Positions 8,024-17,745 of a DNA stretch of 64,000 nt are shown in pieces; position 1 is the first letter of the stretch; the number at the start of each line of letters is the position of its first letter. The stretch comes from Kiritimatiellia bacterium. GTDB taxonomy: Bacteria; Verrucomicrobiota; Kiritimatiellia; UBA8416; JADHWI01. Under the pieces are notes generated by a model, which saw only the letters and a list, made by a program, of their open reading frames with translations, had not been told where the DNA came from and ran no database searches. Made by a program: the position numbers and the translations under genes. The stretch lies in assembly GCA_016783565.1 (NCBI GenBank), contig JADHWI010000006.1:17495-81494 (forward strand). The letters are read 5' to 3'.

Positions 8024-9574
8024 TTATTCCGCTGCAGTCTCTTCAGAAAGCGAAGGCATTTCGATGGCATTCGACGCCGCTGCCTCATCCAAAGGCGGGT
8101 TCAACAGAACCTGTTCCCCATCCTCGAGTCCGGATAGGATATGAACAACAATGTTATTATCCAATCCCGTTTCCACGGTGCGCTTTTTGAACTCATCATC
8201 CCTCGCCACATACACCGTGGGCACACCATCTACGTACACGACACATTGAATCGGCACAGCAATCGCATTTTCATGCTCTTCAACAACCATATTCACTTCA
8301 CAGTTCATGTCGGGACGCATCTTCTTGTTCTGCTCTTCATTCAATTCAACTTCGCACTTATAAACCTTAAGATCCGGATTAAGCCAGGCCTGCGTCGAAT
8401 CCGGCAACACCGCAATCTTAGTCAGCTTTCCACTGAACACTTCATCAGGAAGCGCATCCACGGTCACAATGGCATCCATTCCTTCAAAGAGTTTTGGCTT
8501 AGTAGCTTCCTGAACAGATATCAATGCCAGCATTTTATTGCTGATCGGCATGCGAATAAGACTATGCATCGGGTGAACGGTCGCACCCACCTCCATGCGT
8601 TCGCGTTCGCCCCACCGTCGCCCCCCCCCGCTTGTGCCGTAAATGATCATTCCATCGGCAGGCGCCCTGATGGTGCAGGCCGCAAGACGTTCTTCTGTTT
8701 TCGCAAGCTCCTTCACCGCTTTGTTGTACTCCGCTTCAGAATGATACAAGCCGGCAGATTGACTTGCCAATTCTGCATCTTTCCGCATCTTGGCACGCTC
8801 TAAAGCCATATCGTTCTGTTTTTTTGTCGCGCGCAAATTTTCCATTTCCTGCGGCTGCGTGTATTTCTTGAGCAGGTCAAGATTTGCTTCCTTTATCCTC
8901 AAATTAAGCTCGCCTTGCTGGGCGGTCAGTTCATCGGCCTTAAGGTCACGTTCCGTCACAAAACCCTTTTCATAGAGCTTTTTAGACCAATTAAAGTCCT
9001 TTTTCGCTCGCTCCAAATTTGCACGGGCGATGGTAATCTCAGCTTCAGCCGCTTGCAGGTTCTTGGGATGAACGCCGCTTGCAAAGCGTTCCAAGTCAAG
9101 AATTGCAAATTTGAGATTCAGTTGAGCGGTCTCTATGTCCGACATCTTCTGACTCTCCAAAATTTTTCTCTGCTGAATCGCCGCATCCAGATCAGACTTT
9201 GCACGCTTCACGTTCAACTTCGCATTGTCATATTCGGTTTCAAGCATTTCAGTATCGAGCTGGATAAGCAACTGTCCGTTTGTCACCACAGTCCCCTCTT
9301 CAATAAGTGAAAGAATCTTGAGCGAGCGCTTACTTTCGTTTTCAAGGATGATCTCATCCTTGTTTTTCAGCCTGCCCGCTTCCGAGATACTAATCGTCAG
9401 AGGCCCCTTGTTCACTGTGTACAACGCTTCGTGAACAGCATCCCGGTCACCGTCTTTTCCGCCGCGCACAATGACAAGGAGCGCAACGAACAGAAAAATT
9501 CCAACACCAGCAATCAGCGCTGGTCGCTTGGTCATTTTTTTGTGTATTGATGTGCTCATAGTCTTTTGTTTCAT
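8024..9574 (-). CDS. MacA-like periplasmic adaptor (HlyD/membrane fusion family)
   Basis: The ATG at 9574 overlaps the TGA of the TolC-like gene as ATGA and has AGGA upstream, so I prefer it to an in-frame ATG at 9583; this gives 516 residues. An N-terminal membrane anchor (about 15-35) is followed by a biotinyl-lipoyl half motif, a very long alpha-helical hairpin (about 110-290, rich in Leu, Lys and Glu), the second lipoyl half near IRAPADGMIIYG, a beta-barrel and a membrane-proximal domain. This is the adaptor that links the inner-membrane ABC pump to the outer-membrane channel. It is longer than typical MacA (about 370), mainly in the hairpin. Confidence 0.88.
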   Translation of the reverse strand: MKQKTMSTSIHKKMTKRPALIAGVGIFLFVALLVIVRGGKDGDRDAVHEALYTVNKGPLTISISEAGRLKNKDEIILENESKRSLKILSLIEEGTVVTNGQLLIQLDTEMLETEYDNAKLNVKRAKSDLDAAIQQRKILESQKMSDIETAQLNLKFAILDLERFASGVHPKNLQAAEAEITIARANLERAKKDFNWSKKLYEKGFVTERDLKADELTAQQGELNLRIKEANLDLLKKYTQPQEMENLRATKKQNDMALERAKMRKDAELASQSAGLYHSEAEYNKAVKELAKTEERLAACTIRAPADGMIIYGTSGGGRRWGERERMEVGATVHPMHSLIRMPISNKMLALISVQEATKPKLFEGMDAIVTVDALPDEVFSGKLTKIAVLPDSTQAWLNPDLKVYKCEVELNEEQNKKMRPDMNCEVNMVVEEHENAIAVPIQCVVYVDGVPTVYVARDDEFKKRTVETGLDNNIVVHILSGLEDGEQVLLNPPLDEAAASNAIEMPSLSEETAAE

Positions 9575-11283
9575 TTTCGCCATAGTCCTTTTTCGTCTAC
9601 TTCGAGCAACTCCAGATCCTTCTGCAACTGCAACGTCGCAAGGTGGTAGTCCACTACTGAGGAAACCAGCCTGTCCCTTGCCTCCACCAAATCTTCCTGA
9701 GCCTCCAGCAGATCACGAACCTGAACCATTCCCGCTTTCAGAAACAAACCCGTGCTTTCCACGCGACGCTCGGCAAGCGCAACCGATGTCTTTTGAATCT
9801 GGTACGTCTGTTTCAACTCTTCAATCCTTCGCGCGGCACTACGCAACCCCTGCTTCACCTCATCTTCCTTTGCCTCAATGCTCCGCTCAGCACTTCGCAA
9901 AGCAATCAAACTCTTTCTGAATGACACGCGCTCCGCAGTCTTGTCCCACGGCAGGTCCAAGCTCAGTGCCGCACTGTAATTAAACGTATCGCTGAAACTC
10001 ACCTCTGCATCACTTGAATCGCTGTCACTATCCCCGCCGCTGATCCTGGTCTCACGACTCGACGCAGCAAGCTCAAGTCGCATGTCCGGGTCCAACGCAT
10101 CTTCAGCAATTTTCAAACTGCGCTTTGCATCCGCATACTGGTACCTGACGGTAATCAGATCCAGACGGTTTGACAACGCGATTTGAACATACGATGCCGC
10201 CTGCTCGTCGGCATCTTCCTCCGACAGCGCAGCTTCATCACTCAACTTGCTCATTGTCTCTCTCGAAAGCTGAATCAACTCCGTTGCTTCCAGCTCAATT
10301 CCGGCATCAATCGGAATCCCCAGCGTAGCCTTGAACGCGTCATGCTGAGCCTCAAGGCTCTGCCGCGTTGACACGAGGCTGTTATTGGCAGTCAACTCAT
10401 TCTGAGATGCCTGGTCTACCTCTGTTTGCGACACCCGTCCCGCCTCTGCAAGGGACTCCACGCGCTCACGGGTAGCCACAATACTGTCGTAGTTCGCCTC
10501 CGCATTCTGAATCTGTTTCTCAAGTTCCAGCGTACGCAGGTAGCCACTTGCTACATCCACTGCAAACGACTTTTTAAAACGCTCAAACCGCCACATCGCA
10601 TAAATCATGTTTCGCTCTGCCTGGGTCAACGGTTCCCTGGCAATGTCCTTTCCTGCACCACGCAACAGGGGAATAGAAACCGTCGCATCAGCAAACACAC
10701 CGAATGTCGATGTCTTGTCCATCGTCAGAAGCTTCACCAGGTCCATCCCAAGCTTGCTACTCAAGGTCGCCCCTGACTGCAGCTTACGCGTGATACCGGC
10801 ACTACCCGTTGTGCTCACACTTCGACTTGCATCTGAACCGCTACCCAAGCTACTGAAAAGCGAGGAAAGCAACCCCGAGTATGAATTGCGATACGCCTGG
10901 CGCTGAAGATCAAGATCCAGCGCCGCAGAAAAAACCGCTTCTTTCGCTGATTGATAATTTCTGTTGTTGCGGGCTGCAATTTGCATCGCCTCAATCAACG
11001 TAATCTTCAGCGGCTCACCGGAAAGAAACAACTCATTGGAAGAGACACCCGACACATGCCCCGGCAGCTCTTGCGTAATCATCAACTTTCGCCGCAATGC
11101 ATCCGATGGCTCTTCAATGGTAAACGACTCCGTACGCCCCAATGCCTCCTGCTGGTATTCCCTAATGATCTCAGTTGCCACGGCATCAGCCTTCTTCCGA
11201 TGCCCTTCAGGCGAACGGCAGCCAACAAAAAACAGCATCCCACCGATACAGAACCACACCATTCTTTTTATAAAATCATCCAC
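9571..11283 (-). CDS. TolC-family outer membrane efflux lipoprotein
   Basis: The 570-residue product begins with a hydrophobic segment ending in FFVGC, a plausible lipobox, so the mature protein is probably lipid-anchored like other TolC-family lipoproteins. The remainder is two TolC-like repeats rich in long helices (for example QAERNMIYAMWRFERFKKSF and the later VESTGLFLKAGMVQVRDLL), with beta-strand segments between. The start is GTG at 11283 with a GGGAA upstream; an ATG at 11262 is a possible alternative. It provides the outer-membrane exit duct for the adaptor and ABC pump encoded next. It follows the regulator gene by 21 bases. Confidence 0.88.
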   Translation of the reverse strand: MDDFIKRMVWFCIGGMLFFVGCRSPEGHRKKADAVATEIIREYQQEALGRTESFTIEEPSDALRRKLMITQELPGHVSGVSSNELFLSGEPLKITLIEAMQIAARNNRNYQSAKEAVFSAALDLDLQRQAYRNSYSGLLSSLFSSLGSGSDASRSVSTTGSAGITRKLQSGATLSSKLGMDLVKLLTMDKTSTFGVFADATVSIPLLRGAGKDIAREPLTQAERNMIYAMWRFERFKKSFAVDVASGYLRTLELEKQIQNAEANYDSIVATRERVESLAEAGRVSQTEVDQASQNELTANNSLVSTRQSLEAQHDAFKATLGIPIDAGIELEATELIQLSRETMSKLSDEAALSEEDADEQAASYVQIALSNRLDLITVRYQYADAKRSLKIAEDALDPDMRLELAASSRETRISGGDSDSDSSDAEVSFSDTFNYSAALSLDLPWDKTAERVSFRKSLIALRSAERSIEAKEDEVKQGLRSAARRIEELKQTYQIQKTSVALAERRVESTGLFLKAGMVQVRDLLEAQEDLVEARDRLVSSVVDYHLATLQLQKDLELLEVDEKGLWRK

Positions 11284-11304
11284 AATATATTCCCGACATA
11301 TTAC

Positions 11305-12513
11305 TTATCCAAATCGTCTTTGCCGATAACGAGCTGGCGTGCGACCCACCGTCTTCCTGAATTGCTTTATAAAATAACTCTGATCGCTGAATCCCACCGC
11401 GTAGGCGATTTCTGAGCAGCTCATCGACGAACGTTCCAGCAGATGCTGCGCCTGGCGTATTCGAACATCGCGCACTATTTGTATCATAGTGCGTCCGGTA
11501 CACTCTTTGACAAGATGCGACAGCCGACTTTCACTCAATCCCACATGACGCGCCACTTCAGACACAGAAAGCGCCCTGGCATGCTCCGCGCGAATATAAT
11601 CCAGCGCTTTGCGCACATGCTCATTCGAGCGATTGACTCCATGCAAATATATCCCGTCGCAGAAATCATCCAACGCTGACATTAACGACAACGAAAGATC
11701 TTCGAAGCTGGTTGCCTCAAGCAGGGCCTCTGTCCAACGATGATTGCGCTCAATCAATGGCTCAAGCAGCGGATTGTCCTCAATCGCAGCGCGCGACAGG
11801 CAACTCATCAACTCTATCGATCGTGCACGCAACACCACCAACTTTGGAGATGAGAGATAAATATTCGCCAACATGTCATTCAGAATGCGTCGAGCCTGGT
11901 TGCGATCTCCAGCACGTATATTGGACAACAACTGACGTTCCTTTTCAAACGCGTACAGCGCCCCCCCACCCTGCTCACGCCGCTCATGAATCGCCCGATT
12001 CAACTGCTCCTGCTGAAGCGCCTGGCGCCGCTTCTCTTCTATCAACACCGGTTGCCAACCGCTCAATCCATAAAACACTTCTTTCGCTTTCACAGATGCA
12101 GCCACAAAAGCCTCCCGGTCGAACACCGGAAGTGAATCGTACACCGCTTCTGCATCAGCACTCGCAATCCCCTTGGATATAAGGACATCCACGATAGTCT
12201 GATCGCTGATACCACTCTTCAGAAGACGCACTTCTTGCGCCACCATGCTACCATGAATCATGCGGTTATTCTCAAGCCCCACAACCCACGTCCCCACACC
12301 GGGAACGACTTCAAAGAAATAGGGTTCTCCTATATTGATACTCTGCTGAAGCGCATAGTTCCTCCGGCGCCGCAAATCCCGCACCCCATACAACGCATCC
12401 GATACATCAGTGGCCTTGTTTCCAGCAGCATCAAGAAAAGAAACGCTTACAAGCGTCTCCTTCAATACTTTCCGGCTCACGTCAGCCTGAAGCCTTTTCG
12501 ACAGAATTGCCAT
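11305..12513 (-). CDS. AraC-family transcriptional regulator
   Basis: Residues about 300-402 form the double helix-turn-helix of AraC regulators (LSVSEVARHVGLSESRLSHL, then SCSEIAYAVGFSDQSYFIKQ). Residues about 10-110 look like a small sensor domain (VSVSFLDAAGNKATD, later VVGLENNRMIHGSM), similar in layout to PocR-type sensors, followed by an EKERQLLSNIRAGD helical region often seen before such domains. I take ATG at 12513 (402 residues); a TTG at 12531 is the only longer start. It is the first gene of the efflux operon, and several inverted repeats upstream could be its operators, so it probably controls the operon and itself. The ligand is unknown. Confidence 0.85.
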   Translation of the reverse strand: MAILSKRLQADVSRKVLKETLVSVSFLDAAGNKATDVSDALYGVRDLRRRRNYALQQSINIGEPYFFEVVPGVGTWVVGLENNRMIHGSMVAQEVRLLKSGISDQTIVDVLISKGIASADAEAVYDSLPVFDREAFVAASVKAKEVFYGLSGWQPVLIEEKRRQALQQEQLNRAIHERREQGGGALYAFEKERQLLSNIRAGDRNQARRILNDMLANIYLSSPKLVVLRARSIELMSCLSRAAIEDNPLLEPLIERNHRWTEALLEATSFEDLSLSLMSALDDFCDGIYLHGVNRSNEHVRKALDYIRAEHARALSVSEVARHVGLSESRLSHLVKECTGRTMIQIVRDVRIRQAQHLLERSSMSCSEIAYAVGFSDQSYFIKQFRKTVGRTPARYRQRRFG

Positions 12514-12592
12514 ATACCCGAACCATACCAATACAGCTAATGTTCAATTATCGAACCATAAGAAAAACGACTGTAGCAAGATTGTCACACAA

Positions 12593-12710
12593 CTCAAGTC
12601 GGGAAATAGTCAATATATTTGCTATTGAACACCTGGAACTACCCGACTTCGCACCTTCTTCTCTAAACCGTACATTCCAGATAGAAAGAATGATGGAAAT
12701 GACTATTTCC
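12593..12710. promoter_or_regulatory. Cluster of inverted repeats, candidate AraC-type operators
   Basis: Three pairs are seen: GGAAATAGTCA (12602-12612) with its exact inverse TGACTATTTCC (12700-12710); AAGTCGGG (12596-12603) with CCCGACTT (12642-12649); and TCAATA (12610-12615) with TATTGA (12623-12628). The 11-bp pair is about 98 bases apart start to start, close to nine DNA turns, which would suit looping by an AraC-type protein. Binding is inferred from position only. Confidence 0.45.
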
Positions 12711-12774
12711 GAGAAAGCAGGCCACCTCTCTAATCAAGAAATAGCGACAACCTACCCCGTTTAAACGTATTGAG

Positions 12775-12803
12775 TTGAAATGCGGAATAACACATGATAT
12801 ACA
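12775..12803 (+). promoter_or_regulatory. Sigma70-type promoter for smc
   Basis: TTGAAA at 12775-12780, a 17-base spacer and TATACA at 12798-12803, with a TG one base upstream of the -10 (extended -10). Expected transcription start is near 12810, downstream of the earlier in-frame ATG at 12794, so it also argues for the GTG start of smc at 12845. Confidence 0.65.
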
Positions 12804-12844
12804 CATTTCGATTCGTACCACCACTACATATTGAGGTTTGCGTC

Positions 12845-15800
12845 GTGTATCTAAAGTCTTTGGAAATGATTGGCTTCAAGAGCTTTGCAGATAAAACAAA
12901 GCTCCTTTTTGAACCCGGCATGACCTGCATCGTCGGTCCGAACGGTTGTGGAAAAAGCAACGTGGGCGACGCTGTACGCTGGGTTATTGGTGAACAAAGC
13001 GCTAAGGCGTTGCGCGGCAGCAAGATGCAGGACTGCATCTTCAACGGCACAGACCATCGCAAACCTCTCGGCATGGCCGAAGTTAGCATTACGTTTGCAG
13101 ACTGCGAGGGGACACTTCAGACTGAATATAACGAAGTCACCATCACACGCCGTGTGTTCCGCGACGGTCAGGGTGCATATTTTGTGAATAAAACCCCCTG
13201 TCGGCTCAAGGATATTCAGCGACTTTTCATGGACACAGGCGTCGGTACGACATCGTACTCAATTATGGAGCAAGGCCGTATCGACCGCGTCCTCAGCGCA
13301 CGCCCGGAAGACCGCAGAGCAGTGTTTGAGGAGGCCAGCGGCATTACCAAGTTCAAGGCCGATAAAAAAGAAGCTATCCGAAAACTTGAACACACAGAAG
13401 CAAACCTCCTGCGCCTGTCAGACGTTATCCGCGAAGTCAAACGCCAGATCGGATCGCTCCAGCGCCAGGCCGGAAAAGCAAAACGCTATAAAAATTTCCG
13501 AGAGGAGCTGCGCAGCCTGGACCTGTTCATGACTCGCGAAAAGCTCAAGGACACCGACTCACAACTCAAACGTATGGAGCAGGAACTCACCACACTCTCC
13601 AACCGCGATTCCGAAGGTCACCAACACATCGAGGACCTGGAAAAACGCGCAACCTCTATTCGCGAGGTCATCGGCGAAACCGAAAATGAAATTGGAGAGG
13701 TACTCGAGCAGAGCGTCCATGCCCGAAGCAAGCTCGACAACACGCGGCAAAACATCGAAAGCAATCGCAACCGGATTACAGAATATCGCCTGTGGGAGCA
13801 GCGCGACTCCCAGGAAATCGATCAAAATCGACGCGTCCTCGAAGAGCAAACGGCTCATGCCACCAAAACGGCGACACGCCTCAATGATATCCGTACCAAA
13901 CACGACACCGCCAAGGCTGCACTCGATGAATCCAACGCAACGTTTGCCACGCACCAAAAATTGATTGATGACGCACGCACTCGCATCCAACGCCTGCGCG
14001 AAGAGTCCATGGAACTGGAAGGCGTTCTTTCTCGCATGCAGAATGAACAAGCCGACATCGAGTCACGCGGACGACAAAGCGTGCTACAGCGCGAACGGCT
14101 TGCCACGGAAAAAGGGCAGCTTGCCCGCACTGCAGAGGAATATACCACACAACAAGAAAGCATGACGATCGGCCTTGCACGTCTCAATGATGACGTCGAC
14201 AAGGGCAACACCGACCTCCATGCCATGAACGACCAACTGCGCGCCCAGAACGATGAACTACGTCGCGTCCGCCAAACGTGCAACGAACTGCAGTCCAAAT
14301 GCTCAGCAAAACAAGCACAAATAGATCTTCTGAACGAGCAGGACGCCGTACCGGAAGATTCCGCAGAAGGAACCAAATTGTTGCTCGATGCGGATAATCC
14401 CCTGGAACTGAATCACTCATATCTGCTCGGAACCCTGGCTCAAAATATTGAAGTAGAAGAACCTTACCGTGTAGCCCTTGAGGCCGTCCTGAGCCGACAC
14501 CTTGAAGATGTCTTGTTTTCAGACAAGAACGCCGCACTCGATGCCCTTGCCAAGCTGGAAGACCAGCGACGAGGCTCAGGAACCATCCGTTTCGCATCCT
14601 CGGCAGCAGAGGCCGCAACACCTGACGGCCCCGGGGAACCACTGCTCTCACACGTAACCTGCGCCCAGTCAGCAGCCAGCATCCTAACGCCTTTGGTGTC
14701 CCAAGTGCGCGTCGTCGAATCGCTTCAGGACTGCCCCGACCCACTCCCCCAGGGCTTAATCATCGCCACCCGGGGCGGATCAGTGGTACACGACTCTGGA
14801 TTGCTGCAGTTCAAGATGCCAGACACATCCAGCGCCAGCCCGTTACGACGCAAGAATCTGGTAAAAGAAACCGAATCCGAGCTGAAAGGCATTTCAGAGC
14901 AACTCAACAAATACCGCCTGACCCTCAACACCCTCACCGAGAGCATCGAGGCATTGGAACAGAAGATTGCTGCAGCCCGATCAGACCTGGACGAGAAAAA
15001 ACGGCAGTTGGCTCAACGCGAAGGAGAACATCAAGTTCTCACCAGAGAAGTCAAGCAAGCTAAAGAGCGCCTGGAGACCGTATCGTGGGAGCTTAAAGAG
15101 CTGACATCGAAGGAGCAGACCCACGACGATCAGAAAAAGGAATTGGCTCAAAAAGTGGTTGAGATGCGACAGCAGCGCGACGCCATGTCGCACTCGATTC
15201 GCGAGCAGAACACTGAACTCACCACCTTGGAAAGCCGCCACATGGAACTCCAGGCAGGGCTCACTGACCGACGCGTTGAGTTCGCTGGATACGTCCAGGA
15301 AATTCGGCATGTCGAAAGCGAGCATGCCTCCGCCAGCCAACGCGTGCAAGAGCTGGAATCAGCAATCCATGGACGCACCGAAGGCATACAATCCTACAAA
15401 GAAAGCATCGACCGACTTACCCGCGAGATTGAATCCGCCGAACAACAGCTCTCCACACTTGAGAAAAACGTCACCGAAACGGAGCAAAAGACCGGCGAGC
15501 TACGCGCCCGCAGAGAGGAACAACAGCAGCGTCTCAAGCAGACAGATACCGAATTGCACAATGCTCGCGAACAACATGAAACGCTGCGCGAACGGATTTC
15601 CAAACTGGAAGTGCAACGCGCAGAGGACAAGATGCGCAGGCAGAATCAAATTGACCGCGTCACGTCAGAATACAACGTCACCATTGATGACCTGATCGAA
15701 GCACCCGATCCTGAGTGGAAGGATGAGCAACCGTCGATGGATTCCATCGAAACCACAATTGCCGAATTCAGGACAAAGCTTGAAGCCATGGGCCCCGTCA

Positions 15801-16420
15801 ACCTGGTCGCGATCGAAGAATATAACGAACTCGAAGAGCGGTACTCGTTCCTGAGCGAACAGGAGCACGATCTTGTCCAGGCCAAAGACCAGCTCATGGA
15901 GTTGATTCGCAAAATCAACCGCACCACATCCGAAATGTTTCGGAGTACATTTGATCAAGTCAACCTCAACTTCCAGCAGATGTTTCAGACGCTTTTCAAT
16001 GGCGGCACAGCCAAGCTGGTGCTCGTCAACGAAGAAGACGTGCTGGACTGCGGCATCGAGATCATTGCGCGCCCACCAGGAAAACGTCTACAGAACGTGT
16101 CGTTACTCTCCGGTGGCGAGCGAACCATGACAGCCGTGGCCCTGCTATTCGCAATCTACATGATCAAACCAAGTCCATTTTGCCTGCTGGATGAACTGGA
16201 TGCGGCCCTGGATGACGCGAACATTAACCGATTCGTCAAAATCCTGGAGGGTTTTTTGAGTCAGTCACAGTTCATTGTAGTAACACACAACAGACAAACC
16301 ATTGCAGCCGCGGCAACCGTCTATGGCATCACGATGCCGGAGAAAGGTATATCCAAGGTTGTATCCATGAAATTCAAAGATCACGAAATGGACGAGGAAC
16401 CCGAGCTCATCGGAGCCTAA
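12845..16420 (+). CDS. smc: Chromosome segregation protein SMC
   Basis: The GTG at 12845 is chosen because TTGAGGT (12831-12837) sits 8 bases upstream and the product then begins MYLKSLEMIGFKSFADKT, the normal SMC start; it has 1191 residues, the usual length. Walker A GPNGCGKSN is at 31-39. Two long coiled coils flank a hinge at about 510-660, and the C-terminal head has signature LSGGERTMTA and Walker B PFCLLDELDAALDDAN. SMC entraps and folds DNA loops and helps separate sister chromosomes, with ScpA and ScpB as partners; those are not in this window. It precedes the inositol-phosphatase gene by 18 bases. Confidence 0.97.
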   Translation: MYLKSLEMIGFKSFADKTKLLFEPGMTCIVGPNGCGKSNVGDAVRWVIGEQSAKALRGSKMQDCIFNGTDHRKPLGMAEVSITFADCEGTLQTEYNEVTITRRVFRDGQGAYFVNKTPCRLKDIQRLFMDTGVGTTSYSIMEQGRIDRVLSARPEDRRAVFEEASGITKFKADKKEAIRKLEHTEANLLRLSDVIREVKRQIGSLQRQAGKAKRYKNFREELRSLDLFMTREKLKDTDSQLKRMEQELTTLSNRDSEGHQHIEDLEKRATSIREVIGETENEIGEVLEQSVHARSKLDNTRQNIESNRNRITEYRLWEQRDSQEIDQNRRVLEEQTAHATKTATRLNDIRTKHDTAKAALDESNATFATHQKLIDDARTRIQRLREESMELEGVLSRMQNEQADIESRGRQSVLQRERLATEKGQLARTAEEYTTQQESMTIGLARLNDDVDKGNTDLHAMNDQLRAQNDELRRVRQTCNELQSKCSAKQAQIDLLNEQDAVPEDSAEGTKLLLDADNPLELNHSYLLGTLAQNIEVEEPYRVALEAVLSRHLEDVLFSDKNAALDALAKLEDQRRGSGTIRFASSAAEAATPDGPGEPLLSHVTCAQSAASILTPLVSQVRVVESLQDCPDPLPQGLIIATRGGSVVHDSGLLQFKMPDTSSASPLRRKNLVKETESELKGISEQLNKYRLTLNTLTESIEALEQKIAAARSDLDEKKRQLAQREGEHQVLTREVKQAKERLETVSWELKELTSKEQTHDDQKKELAQKVVEMRQQRDAMSHSIREQNTELTTLESRHMELQAGLTDRRVEFAGYVQEIRHVESEHASASQRVQELESAIHGRTEGIQSYKESIDRLTREIESAEQQLSTLEKNVTETEQKTGELRARREEQQQRLKQTDTELHNAREQHETLRERISKLEVQRAEDKMRRQNQIDRVTSEYNVTIDDLIEAPDPEWKDEQPSMDSIETTIAEFRTKLEAMGPVNLVAIEEYNELEERYSFLSEQEHDLVQAKDQLMELIRKINRTTSEMFRSTFDQVNLNFQQMFQTLFNGGTAKLVLVNEEDVLDCGIEIIARPPGKRLQNVSLLSGGERTMTAVALLFAIYMIKPSPFCLLDELDAALDDANINRFVKILEGFLSQSQFIVVTHNRQTIAAAATVYGITMPEKGISKVVSMKFKDHEMDEEPELIGA

Positions 16421-16438
16421 TCCCTCTGGAATAATATC

Positions 16439-17257
16439 ATGACACGGTCGATTCCAAAACCCGACCTGCTCGCCTGTGCGGTTAAGGCTGCGCGCTCAGC
16501 GGGCCTGCATGCCCATGCCAATTTGCACCGACGCAAAGAAGCCGCACAAATATTCAAACATGACGTCAAACTGAACCTGGATACCGAGTGCCAACGAAAG
16601 GCAGAAGACGTCATCCGTCAAATCTATTCAGATCATGCCATCCTCGGCGAGGAAGACACCGGTGCCGACGAAAACACATGCCCTGACGGCTACGAATGGA
16701 TCATTGACCCGATAGACGGAACGGTCAACTTCTCCCATGGGCTCCCCTTCTGGTGTTCATCTATTGCGGTACGCCACAATGAAAAAGTACTGGCGGGAGC
16801 CATCTTTGCGCCTGAACTCAATCAGCTTTTCACCGCCACAGACGACACCCGATCCCTCTTGAATGGCACACCAATCAGCGTATCAGATGTCGATAGTCTG
16901 GATGCCGCCATGATAACAACCGGCATAGACGAGCGTGTCGACATCGGACTCGCACCTCACACCATTCTGCGAGCCATCGCCATGGAGTGTCAGAAAGTCC
17001 GTGTCATGGGGTCTGCAGCGCTGGACATATGCCGTGTTGCACAAGGTCACGCCGATGGATATTACGAGACAGGGATTTACCTATGGGATGTGGCCGCCGC
17101 CGGACTCATTGTCAATCAGGCAGGAGGCCAGGCCAACATCCTCGACCACATGAACGCACCACATCGCGTCAACTTTATGGCATCAAACGGCCACATCCAG
17201 AGAGATCTTGAGGAACTCGTCAAATCGGCTGCGGACAAGGCACTCAGCGCACTGTAA
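16439..17257 (+). CDS. Inositol-monophosphatase family protein
   Basis: This 272-residue protein has the lithium-sensitive phosphatase motifs: LGEED near residues 69-73, IDPIDGTVNF at 89-98 (metal ligands Asp90 and Asp93) and YLWDVAAAGLIV near 220. The family dephosphorylates inositol-1-phosphate, and related members use histidinol-phosphate, 3-phosphoadenosine 5-phosphate or fructose-1,6-bisphosphate; the sequence does not settle which. SuhB-type proteins also act in rRNA antitermination. It follows smc closely and may share its transcript. The stop is only 4 bases from the stop of the convergent pseudopilin gene, with no room for a terminator between them. Confidence 0.88.
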   Translation: MTRSIPKPDLLACAVKAARSAGLHAHANLHRRKEAAQIFKHDVKLNLDTECQRKAEDVIRQIYSDHAILGEEDTGADENTCPDGYEWIIDPIDGTVNFSHGLPFWCSSIAVRHNEKVLAGAIFAPELNQLFTATDDTRSLLNGTPISVSDVDSLDAAMITTGIDERVDIGLAPHTILRAIAMECQKVRVMGSAALDICRVAQGHADGYYETGIYLWDVAAAGLIVNQAGGQANILDHMNAPHRVNFMASNGHIQRDLEELVKSAADKALSAL

Positions 17258-17261
17258 AACT

Positions 17262-17693
17262 CTACAACTCTGACAAACGGATATCGCCCGCCTCTCCCTC
17301 ACCGCCCGGTTCCCCGTCCGCGCCATACGACACCACGTCGTAGCGTGCACCATCGGGTCCCGGCACCACATAGACAAACGGTCTGTTCCAAGGATCACTC
17401 GGAAGATTCCGGCTCTCCATGTACCCCTCCTCAGGGTAATTCTCGGGAACCGGGGGACGCGAAGGCATTCGAACCAAAGCCTGCAACCCTTGTGCCGCCG
17501 TCGGATATTGCCCATGATGCATGCGATAGCTCGACAATGCAGAGCGGAAAATCACCATCTGCGCTTCCGCGGCCGCCGCGCGCGCCTGCCCCGGCTGCTG
17601 CGCAACCTGCACGCCCACAATAGCCGCCAGAATCGTGATAATCAATACCACCACAAGAATCTCAAGCAGTGTAAACCCTGCATTACATTTCAT
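17262..17693 (-). CDS. gspG: Type II secretion major pseudopilin GspG-like
   Basis: The ATG at 17693 is preceded by AGAGGTGA, giving 143 residues. It has a short basic leader, the prepilin peptidase site G-FTLLEI with Glu at mature position 5, one hydrophobic helix (VVVLIITILAAIVGVQV), and a C-terminal domain with SALSSYRMHHGQYPTAAQGL, DPWNRPFVYV and YGADGEPGGEG, all typical of GspG. GspG polymerises into the pseudopilus of type II secretion or related transport. It stands alone at the end of the envelope gene run, without gspC-F or gspD, so its partners must lie elsewhere or it belongs to a minimal pilus-like system. Confidence 0.9.
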   Translation of the reverse strand: MKCNAGFTLLEILVVVLIITILAAIVGVQVAQQPGQARAAAAEAQMVIFRSALSSYRMHHGQYPTAAQGLQALVRMPSRPPVPENYPEEGYMESRNLPSDPWNRPFVYVVPGPDGARYDVVSYGADGEPGGEGEAGDIRLSEL

Positions 17694-17745
17694 TTTGTCA
17701 CCTCTCATCGTCCTGAGTAACCATCACCAAAAGATAGCACCTATT

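Larger units (their letters stand above)
12514..12844. other. Divergent regulatory region between the araC-type gene and smc
   Basis: This 331-base gap holds no convincing gene. It is more AT-rich than its surroundings, contains three overlapping inverted-repeat pairs (12593-12710) on the regulator side and a strong sigma70-like promoter (12775-12803) on the smc side. Short open frames inside it lack start signals and any recognisable product. Confidence 0.7.

Noticed and set aside
8141..8803. 220-codon open frame on the plus strand
   Set aside because: Antisense to the MacA-like adaptor; His- and Phe-rich composition is typical of a reverse-strand shadow.
12794..12844. Longer N-terminus for SMC from an ATG at 12794
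   Set aside because: The ATG lies within the promoter spacer, and the extra residues do not fit SMC; GTG at 12845 has a ribosome site.
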